Below, piece by piece: positions 7,148 through 11,960 of a stretch of 11,960 nt of DNA. The position numbers and the translations under genes are program-made. The first letter of the stretch is position 1. Each line of letters starts with the position of its first letter. The stretch comes from an uncultured Clostridia bacterium. Its GTDB lineage: Bacteria; Bacillota_A; Clostridia; Christensenellales; Aristaeellaceae. Location of the stretch: positions 1 through 11,960 of the forward strand of contig CAMJTZ010000047.1 in the NCBI GenBank assembly GCA_946408865.1, written 5' to 3'. A model generated the notes under the pieces. That model had not been told where the DNA came from and searched no databases. It worked only from the letters and a program-made list of their open reading frames with translations.

Positions 7148-7160
7148 CAGACGCTGTCTG
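7148..7160. other. Perfect 13-base inverted repeat in the early leader of the ATPase operon
   Basis: CAGAC-GCT-GTCTG forms a perfect 5-bp inverted repeat with a 3-base centre, about 8 bases after the predicted transcription start. It could be a DNA operator or an RNA stem-loop near the 5' end that stabilises the message. No U-tract follows, so it is not a terminator. It is short enough to be chance. Confidence 0.4.
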
Positions 7161-7198
7161 CTGAATCTGAAAACAGGACCGGAGACAAGACCGCCATC

Positions 7199-7205
7199 AG
7201 GGAGG
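7199..7205 (+). promoter_or_regulatory. Shine-Dalgarno that fixes the ATPase start at ATG 7215
   Basis: AGGGAGG at 7199-7205 lies 9 bases before ATG 7215. The longer frame opens at TTG 7143, which is only about 3 bases past the predicted transcription start and has no ribosome site. The extra 24 residues it would add do not resemble an ABC ATPase N-terminus. Confidence 0.8.
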
Positions 7206-7214
7206 GCTGATCCG

Positions 7215-7937
7215 ATGGAATTAACCCCAAAAAACGAGATCCTTCTGCGGGCTGAACAGCTGAAAAAAAGCTACGGTTCCGGCCAAAGCCTGACAAAGGC
7301 CCTGGACGGCGTCAGCCTGGAAATACATACAGGCGAGCTGCTGGTTATTCTGGGGAGCAGCGGAAGCGGCAAATCCACCCTGCTGAATATGATCGGCGGC
7401 ATGGATGTTCCCGACGAAGGCACGATCCATTTTGACGGTCAGAATGTGACAGCCATGAAGGAGCCCGCCAGAACAGCATACCGGAAAAAACATATCGGTT
7501 TTGTTTTTCAGTCCTTCAACCTGATCGCGGAGCTGACGGTCCGGGAAAATGTCGCCCTTACCGCGGATACCAAAGCGAATCCGGAGATCGTGGATCAGAC
7601 GCTGGCGCTGATGGGCCTTTCCGACAAAAAAGAGCAGTATCCGCCCCAGCTTTCCGGCGGAGAGCAGCAACGGGTATCCATTGCCCGCGCGCTGGCGAAA
7701 CAGTCCCGGATCCTGCTGTGCGATGAACCGACGGGCGCGCTGGATTACAAGACCGGAAAACAGATCCTGATCCAGCTGGAAACGCTTTGCCGGGTTCATG
7801 GAAAAACGGTCGTAATTGTAACCCATACGCAGGAAATCGGGAAAATGGCAGACCGGGTGATCCGGATGAAGGACGGCCGGATCATCGAAACCCGGGAGAA
7901 CGCCGTCCCCGATTCCGCTGCAGAAATTGAATGGTAA
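7215..7937 (+). CDS. ABC transporter ATP-binding protein, MacB/LolD/FtsE-like class
   Basis: This 240-residue ATPase has all catalytic motifs: Walker A GSSGSGKS (47-54), Q-loop Q99 in FVFQSFNLI, signature LSGGEQQR (146-153), Walker B ILLCDE (166-171) with catalytic Glu171, D-loop ALD, and H-loop His204 in VIVTHTQ. QSFNLI and CDEPTGALD are typical of the MacB/LolD group that drives FtsX-type permeases by mechanotransmission rather than substrate channelling. Length is normal for a stand-alone subunit. The start is the ATG at 7215, set by AGGGAGG at 7199-7205. It is followed after 6 bases by the P2 permease gene, its obvious partner, and the two share the promoter at 7105-7133. It is the only ABC ATPase in the window, so it may also serve the divergently encoded P1 permease. 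The exact subfamily and cargo cannot be read from sequence. Confidence 0.93.
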   Translation: MELTPKNEILLRAEQLKKSYGSGQSLTKALDGVSLEIHTGELLVILGSSGSGKSTLLNMIGGMDVPDEGTIHFDGQNVTAMKEPARTAYRKKHIGFVFQSFNLIAELTVRENVALTADTKANPEIVDQTLALMGLSDKKEQYPPQLSGGEQQRVSIARALAKQSRILLCDEPTGALDYKTGKQILIQLETLCRVHGKTVVIVTHTQEIGKMADRVIRMKDGRIIETRENAVPDSAAEIEW

Positions 7938-7943
7938 GGTCGA

Positions 7944-10763
7944 ATGAAAGGATCTATGTTCCGGGCGATCATCAAAAAATACTGGAAACTCCTGCTTTCC
8001 ATTCTCCTGGTATCCGCCGTGGGATGCGTCAGCATGACAGGGCTTGCCAGCGGTTACCTTTCCCTGGAACGGTCGCTGACGCATTATATCCGGGACTATG
8101 GCTATCCGGACGGGGTCATTCATACCGCGGTCACCACACGGGACAAGGCGGACCTCCTGCGCGCCTTGCCGGGCATTTCCGGGGTGAATACACGCCTGCT
8201 GGGGGATACGGTGATGATCAGCCCCTCGGGGCGGTATCTGTCTGTCCGGGCCATTTCCTATTCCGACGGGGATTTCCAGCGGTTTTATTACTGGCAGAAG
8301 ACGGACCCGGAAGGGAAGGACGCCATTTTTCTGGAATACACTTTTGCCGATGAAAACGGGATTTCCGCGGGAGATTTCGTTTCGGTCCGCGTCGGCGGCG
8401 AGTACCGCGACTATCTGGTCGCGGGAATCGTCTCCACGCCGGAAACGCTGGCGGTACAGCCGATACAGACGGCCTGGGGCACAAATTCCGACTTCGGTTA
8501 TGTCTATGTTCCCGTCCGCCTTCTGGAGCAGGAGGAAAATTCCGGGTATATTCAATCCAAAGAGGAGCTTGAAGGCATCACCGGAGAACTGGCGGAAAAG
8601 CAGCGGGAACTGGACAGCAGCCGGAAGATTTTACTGGAGCGGCAGGCCGAACTGGAGCAGGCTGAAGCAGCCCTGCGGGAAAAGCAGACCGGGCTGGATA
8701 CGGGGATCGCGGAGGCAGAGGCGCAGCAGGCACAGCTGGACGACGCCGCTGAACAGATTGCCGCGGCAGAAAAGGAGCCGGACGCCCCCGACGCCCTGCT
8801 GAAGATCAGACAGGCGGAACTGGAGGCCGCAAACGCCCTGCTGAAGATCAAACAGGCGGAACTGAACGCTGGGATCGCGGAGGCAGAGGCACAGCAGGCA
8901 CAGCTGGACGCTGCCGCTGAACAGATTGCCGCGGGAGAAAAGGAACTGGACGACGCCTGCGCCCTGCTGAAGACAAAACAGGCGGAACTGGAGGCCGCAT
9001 ACGATGAACTGGGAGAATGGGAAGGATACCAGGAGTTCTGCAACGAGTTCCTGCTCCGGTTCACCCCGGACGCCGGCCGGGAAGAGACCCTGGCGGAAAC
9101 CGTCCGGATCCTGAAGGATGCGGTTCCGGAGATCCGGGATTCGTTTCTTTATGAAAATTCCGCTGTCAGGAACCGGGTCGACGCAATTCTGCGGCCGGTC
9201 CGCACACTGACGGTCCTGATGCCGACGATCTTTTTCGGGATCGTCCTGATCGTCGGCTTTTTATTCATGTCCCTGATCATCTGCCAGAGCAGACGGGAGA
9301 TCGGCATTCTGCGGGCCCTGGGCTTCTCCGCCGGGGATATCCGGCTTCTGTTCTGCAAGATAACCCTCCCGGTTTCCCTGGGCGCGATTCTTCTCGGCAC
9401 GCTGATCGGCATCGGGATTGCCCGTTATATCGGGTCGGAGTTCGAATCTTTTTTCCCGCTTCCTTTCTATGAGAATGTTTTCGATACCGGAAACGCGGTT
9501 TTTTCCGCCCTGCTGACGGTCGCTGCGGGCCAGGCCGCGACGCTGCTCGGAACCTCCGTAATCAGCCGGATCCAGCCTTCGGAAGCAATGTCCCGGCAGA
9601 TACCGTCCTCCGGGAAGCTCTCAGGATTCGGCCGGTGGCTGACCCGGAAAGCCGGTCCCTTCACCCGGTACAGCATTATCTCCCTGCTGCGCAATAAAAA
9701 ACGGTTCATCTTTTCGGTCTTCTGTCTTTCCGCGTCTGTGATGATCATCTTTGCCTCCCTCTCGTTCATCGCATCGAAAAACGCGATTCTGACGGAGCTT
9801 TTTGAAAAACTGATCCATTATGACTGTCAGGTGTTTCTGAAAGATGTGCCGGACAAAGCGTTTATGGAGGAACTTGAGGCGCTGGACTATGTGTCCGAAA
9901 CCCTGCAGATGGGTTATTACATTTCGGAAATATCCTTTCAGGGACATACGGAAACCGCTTCGGTAAACGCGCTTCCGGAGGATACCGGTCTGATCCGGAT
10001 ATTCGGGACAGGGAACGAGCCTCTTTCGGTCCCGCCGGAAGGCATTCTTCTGGAAAAACATCTGGCAGCGGAACTGGGGGCTGTTCCGGGCGATCTTGTC
10101 CTGGTGGACGGAGTCAGGATGGAAGTAGCCGGCATATCCAATCAGAACGTAAACCGCAGCCAGTATATTTCCATCCGTCAGGCAGAAAAGCTGGGGGAAC
10201 CGACACTCCGGGCGATCCTGATCCGGACGGAGGAGACGGATGAAACCGCGGCCGTGGAGGGAGAACATTCCGTGCAGGCTCTGCTGGCCGGCCGGGATGA
10301 TTACCTGTACTGTATCTTCACCAGACTGCTCCGGGACGGCATGGAAAAGGTCTTTGCCTTTTACGATCTGTCGGCGTGGATCATCATCGGCTTCGCCGTG
10401 CTGATCGGCCTGATCGTTGTCGTCAACACAACGCAGACCAATCTGCTGGAACAGAAAAAAGAACTGTGTGTACTGCGTACATTGGGATTTTCTCACCGGT
10501 TTGTCTCAGCGAAACTGTTTCTGCAGTCCCTGCTCTACTTTGGTTTCTCCTGCATCATCGGCACGCCCCTCGGTGCAGTATTCGCCGTAACGGCGCTGCG
10601 TCAGCTCGCGACGAAAGAACAGAAATATCCGTTCGCCAGCGGAATCGCTGAATGTCTTCTGACGGCGGGACTGCTCTTCGGCTACATTCTGCTCAGCCAG
10701 CTGATTGCTTCACGGTCCATGAAAAAATGGAATATTGTGGAGATCGTAAAAGAGAAAGAATAA
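7944..10763 (+). CDS. FtsX/MacB-type ABC permease with extracytoplasmic coiled coil (P2)
   Basis: This 939-residue permease has a duplicated plan. First half: TM1 about 16-38, periplasmic domain 40-195, coiled coil about 200-358, conserved linker with FLYENS (401-406), TM2 about 424-447, coupling motif SRREIGILRALGF (449-461), TM3 about 470-495, TM4 about 515-540. Second half: the cytosolic RYSIISLLRNKKRF segment (575-588), TM5 about 589-610, extracytoplasmic domain 611-805, TM6 about 810-830, second coupling motif KKELCVLRTLGF (838-849), TM7 about 855-885, TM8 about 900-922. Both FtsX cores look intact. The stalk holds a 56-residue in-frame tandem duplication from residue 254, with prolines 279 and 282 at its midpoint. 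ATG 7944 is 6 bases after the ATPase stop with only TAAGG ahead, so translational coupling is likely; the conserved M-x-GS start shared with P1 supports it. Role: conformational coupling of ATP hydrolysis to an extracytoplasmic process; cargo unknown. Confidence 0.9.
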   Translation: MKGSMFRAIIKKYWKLLLSILLVSAVGCVSMTGLASGYLSLERSLTHYIRDYGYPDGVIHTAVTTRDKADLLRALPGISGVNTRLLGDTVMISPSGRYLSVRAISYSDGDFQRFYYWQKTDPEGKDAIFLEYTFADENGISAGDFVSVRVGGEYRDYLVAGIVSTPETLAVQPIQTAWGTNSDFGYVYVPVRLLEQEENSGYIQSKEELEGITGELAEKQRELDSSRKILLERQAELEQAEAALREKQTGLDTGIAEAEAQQAQLDDAAEQIAAAEKEPDAPDALLKIRQAELEAANALLKIKQAELNAGIAEAEAQQAQLDAAAEQIAAGEKELDDACALLKTKQAELEAAYDELGEWEGYQEFCNEFLLRFTPDAGREETLAETVRILKDAVPEIRDSFLYENSAVRNRVDAILRPVRTLTVLMPTIFFGIVLIVGFLFMSLIICQSRREIGILRALGFSAGDIRLLFCKITLPVSLGAILLGTLIGIGIARYIGSEFESFFPLPFYENVFDTGNAVFSALLTVAAGQAATLLGTSVISRIQPSEAMSRQIPSSGKLSGFGRWLTRKAGPFTRYSIISLLRNKKRFIFSVFCLSASVMIIFASLSFIASKNAILTELFEKLIHYDCQVFLKDVPDKAFMEELEALDYVSETLQMGYYISEISFQGHTETASVNALPEDTGLIRIFGTGNEPLSVPPEGILLEKHLAAELGAVPGDLVLVDGVRMEVAGISNQNVNRSQYISIRQAEKLGEPTLRAILIRTEETDETAAVEGEHSVQALLAGRDDYLYCIFTRLLRDGMEKVFAFYDLSAWIIIGFAVLIGLIVVVNTTQTNLLEQKKELCVLRTLGFSHRFVSAKLFLQSLLYFGFSCIIGTPLGAVFAVTALRQLATKEQKYPFASGIAECLLTAGLLFGYILLSQLIASRSMKKWNIVEIVKEKE
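8703..8999 (+). repeat. 168-bp in-frame tandem duplication within the P2 coiled coil
   Basis: GGGATCGCGGAGGCAGAGGC-type sequence starts at 8703 and recurs at 8871, giving a period of exactly 168 bases (56 codons). Copy 2 stays similar through about 8999, where the match to 8831 ends. Inside copy 1 a smaller 42-base repeat (GCCCTGCTGAAGATCA at 8793 and 8835) adds another 14-residue unit. Synonymous identity is very high, so the duplication looks recent. Copy 1 differs by gaining two prolines (codons at 8778 and 8787) where copy 2 has Leu and Ala. Confidence 0.92.
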
Positions 10764-10830
10764 CGAAAAACCAACAGGAAGAAGGCTGATCAAATCATAT
10801 CTTTTCAAAAGGACGGTATTGAACGGGAAG

Positions 10831-10860
10831 TTGTCAAATTTGCCTTGTACGTGGTATAAT
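10831..10860 (+). promoter_or_regulatory. Sigma-A-type promoter for the UbiA-family gene
   Basis: TTGTCA at 10831-10836 and a perfect TATAAT at 10855-10860 are separated by 18 bases. Transcription should start near 10867, giving a leader of about 73 bases. The promoter makes the prenyltransferase independent of the ATPase operon. I see no clear hairpin terminator between 10764 and 10830. Confidence 0.75.
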
Positions 10861-10906
10861 GCCTCGTATTATTTCCCGATAGCCTTATCAAAAAAACAGG
10901 TAAACC

Positions 10907-10920
10907 AAACTTTTTAGTTT
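10907..10920. other. Small perfect inverted repeat just upstream of the UbiA ribosome site
   Basis: AAACT-TTTT-AGTTT is a 5-bp stem with a 4-base loop that ends three bases before the AGGAG ribosome site at 10924-10928. A stem this weak could modulate ribosome access, but it is AT-only except for one G-C pair. It may be incidental. Confidence 0.35.
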
Positions 10921-10923
10921 CAC

Positions 10924-10928
10924 AGGAG
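10924..10928 (+). promoter_or_regulatory. Shine-Dalgarno that fixes the UbiA-family start at ATG 10940
   Basis: AGGAG at 10924-10928 lies 11 bases before ATG 10940. The longer frame starts at GTG 10928, which overlaps this ribosome site and so cannot use it. The ATG also places MKAYIKILRPDE, a normal UbiA N-terminus, at the start. Confidence 0.75.
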
Positions 10929-10939
10929 TGAATGAGTTC

Positions 10940-11812
10940 ATGAAGGCTTATATAAAAATTTTAAGACCGGATGAAGCGCTTATGATGTCCATGCCGATTG
11001 TGATCATCGCAATTGTCGGGCATCATTTTTCGGCTTCCGTCATTCTGGGCACGATCCTTGTTTATCTGATGGCCGGCGCCGGGAATGTGATCAATGATGT
11101 GTTTGATTACAAAATTGACGCGGTGAACAAACCGGACCGCCCGATTCCTTCCGGAAAAATATCGCTGAAGAACGCCAGGATTTACGCGGGAACCCTGTAT
11201 GCCGTTTCAGCGGTTCTCAGCCTGATCATCAGTTCCCTGATCCATAACTATTTGTTTTCTGCCATCATCGTCTGTTCCGCTGTGATCATCTATGCTTATT
11301 CCCGCTATTTCAAAGCGATGCCTTTGGTCGGAAATATCGTGGTAGGCGGTATGATCGGGTTTTGCTTTGTGGTCGGCGGGTTTATTCTTCTTTGCAATAC
11401 ACAAGACCGGGAAATTTTCAGGGTATCTGTTTACATCGGCCTTCTTGCCGCGGTTGCCAATGTCGCGAGAGAACTCATTAAGGATATGGAGGATGTTGAA
11501 GGGGATCAGATCGGCGGCGCAAGAACCTTTCCCATTCTGTACGGAAAAAAAGTATCTTCGGTGATCGCGATTCTTTTGCTTGCGGTAACGGTTGCGGTGC
11601 ACATCCTTTTATATACCTTCGGCATCTTCAATATCGCATATATCATTCTGTTGATTCCCGCGGTCCTTTTGTACGGATACACGATTTATGCCCTGCTGGC
11701 TTCAAAACTGGAACCGGCTGAAGCAACCTGTACAAAAGTGATCAAATATTCAAAACTGGCAATGGCGTTCAGCCTGCTCGCCATTACAGCAGGATCATTC
11801 AGTTTTTTATGA
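10940..11812 (+). CDS. UbiA-family prenyltransferase, archaeal digeranylgeranylglyceryl-phosphate-synthase-like
   Basis: This 290-residue, multi-pass integral membrane protein is the normal size for the family. The first Asp-rich motif NDVFDYKID (52-60) runs into NKPDRPIPSG (63-72). The second, KDMEDVEGD (181-189), is followed by GGARTFPILYGKK. These bind the prenyl diphosphate through Mg2+ in UbiA enzymes. The ND-x-FDY-x-ID-x-x-N-x-PDRPIPSG string with AREL-x-KDMEDVEGD is closest, among families I know, to archaeal digeranylgeranylglyceryl phosphate synthase, which adds a second geranylgeranyl group in ether-lipid synthesis. Bacterial members exist with uncertain substrates. Alternatives are menaquinone- or heme-pathway prenyltransferases, but their usual partner genes are absent here. 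Its own promoter and lower GC (29 of 60 in 11641-11700, against 41 of 60 in 9061-9120 of P2) set it apart and hint at separate ancestry. Confidence 0.88.
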   Translation: MKAYIKILRPDEALMMSMPIVIIAIVGHHFSASVILGTILVYLMAGAGNVINDVFDYKIDAVNKPDRPIPSGKISLKNARIYAGTLYAVSAVLSLIISSLIHNYLFSAIIVCSAVIIYAYSRYFKAMPLVGNIVVGGMIGFCFVVGGFILLCNTQDREIFRVSVYIGLLAAVANVARELIKDMEDVEGDQIGGARTFPILYGKKVSSVIAILLLAVTVAVHILLYTFGIFNIAYIILLIPAVLLYGYTIYALLASKLEPAEATCTKVIKYSKLAMAFSLLAITAGSFSFL

Positions 11813-11886
11813 CAGAGATCCCTGTTCTCAGACCTGAAGAACGCTGAACAGTTACCGGTTTATTGCTGCCGAGGGAGTTGTCGGAT

Positions 11887-11960
11887 ATGCGTGTCCCTGA
11901 TTTCATCAATAATCTGATTTTCTTTTTATCCCTTTTTTTTAATCTGAAACTGATCCTCTA
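11887..11960 (+). CDS. Possible start of a hydrophobic protein, cut by the window end
   Basis: ATG 11887 opens a frame that stays open for 24 full codons to the window edge: MRVPDFINNLIFFLSLFFNL and on, which would be an N-terminal membrane helix or signal anchor. AGGGAG at 11872-11877 sits 9 bases upstream, a good ribosome site. It follows the UbiA-family gene by 74 bases in the same direction with no obvious terminator or promoter between, so it may be co-transcribed. The T-rich tract at 11918-11940 could alternatively be non-coding. Too little is visible to assign a function. Confidence 0.4.
   Translation, partial: MRVPDFINNLIFFLSLFFNLKLIL

Noticed and set aside
7143..7214. N-terminal 24-residue extension of the ATPase from TTG 7143
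   Set aside because: TTG lies about 3 bases after the predicted transcript start without a ribosome site, whereas ATG 7215 has AGGGAGG at good spacing.
7221..8555. 444-codon minus-strand open frame across the ATPase and permease genes
   Set aside because: It overlaps two well-supported plus-strand genes, including every ABC motif, and its product has no recognisable features.
8552..9064. 170-codon minus-strand frame with repetitive Ser/Ala/Cys text
   Set aside because: It is the antisense of the P2 stalk. The apparent protein repeat is only the mirror of the 168-bp duplication.
11833..11860. Hairpin after the UbiA-family gene as a terminator
   Set aside because: TGTTCTCAG pairs with CTGAACA only with a two-base bulge and a 12-base loop, and no T-run follows. 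The T-rich tract further on (11918-11940) has no hairpin before it.

Overview
The window looks like part of a GC-rich Clostridia-type (Firmicutes) chromosome, possibly a rumen or gut lineage such as Aristaeellaceae. This is inferred from consensus -35/-10 promoters, AGGAGG-type ribosome binding sites, MKK-type signal peptides and strong GC bias at third codon positions. No 16S or marker gene is present, so the lineage is a guess. I see no RNA gene, IS element, CRISPR array or phage gene.

Layout. (1) 3-170: the last 55 codons of an MFS transporter. (2) 353-1486 (+): a secreted, tandem family-3-type solute-binding protein with its own promoter and six PEGTP-type pentapeptide repeats inserted in its first domain. 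(3) 1507-6984 (-): a three-gene operon read leftwards from a promoter at 7057-7084. It encodes a secreted protein with two bacterial Ig-like domains plus a C-terminal domain I cannot assign, a secreted SH3-like/helical protein, and a 1003-residue FtsX/MacB-type permease (called P1) with a very long extracytoplasmic coiled coil. (4) 7215-10763 (+): a divergent operon read from a promoter at 7105-7133, encoding a MacB/LolD-class ABC ATPase and a 939-residue FtsX-type permease (P2) that is a clear paralogue of P1. (5) 10940-11812 (+): a UbiA-family prenyltransferase with motifs most like archaeal digeranylgeranylglyceryl phosphate synthase, in visibly lower-GC DNA. (6) 11887-end: possibly the start of another hydrophobic protein.

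How it may work together. The centre (1507-10763) reads as one divergently transcribed envelope system with a single ATPase, two paralogous coiled-coil permeases and two secreted partners. P2 is complete (8 predicted TM helices in a duplicated TM-periplasmic-3TM plan). P1 lacks the cytosolic segment before TM5 and the last two TM helices, and its operon has no ATPase. In both permeases the extracytoplasmic coiled coil has a proline-bearing break almost exactly at its midpoint, which suggests an antiparallel hairpin stalk, about 360 residues in P1 and about 155 in P2. P2's stalk contains a 168-bp in-frame tandem duplication. By analogy with FtsEX and MacB, the inferred role is ATP-driven mechanical signalling or export acting on the cell wall or on secreted partners. 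The substrate is unknown.
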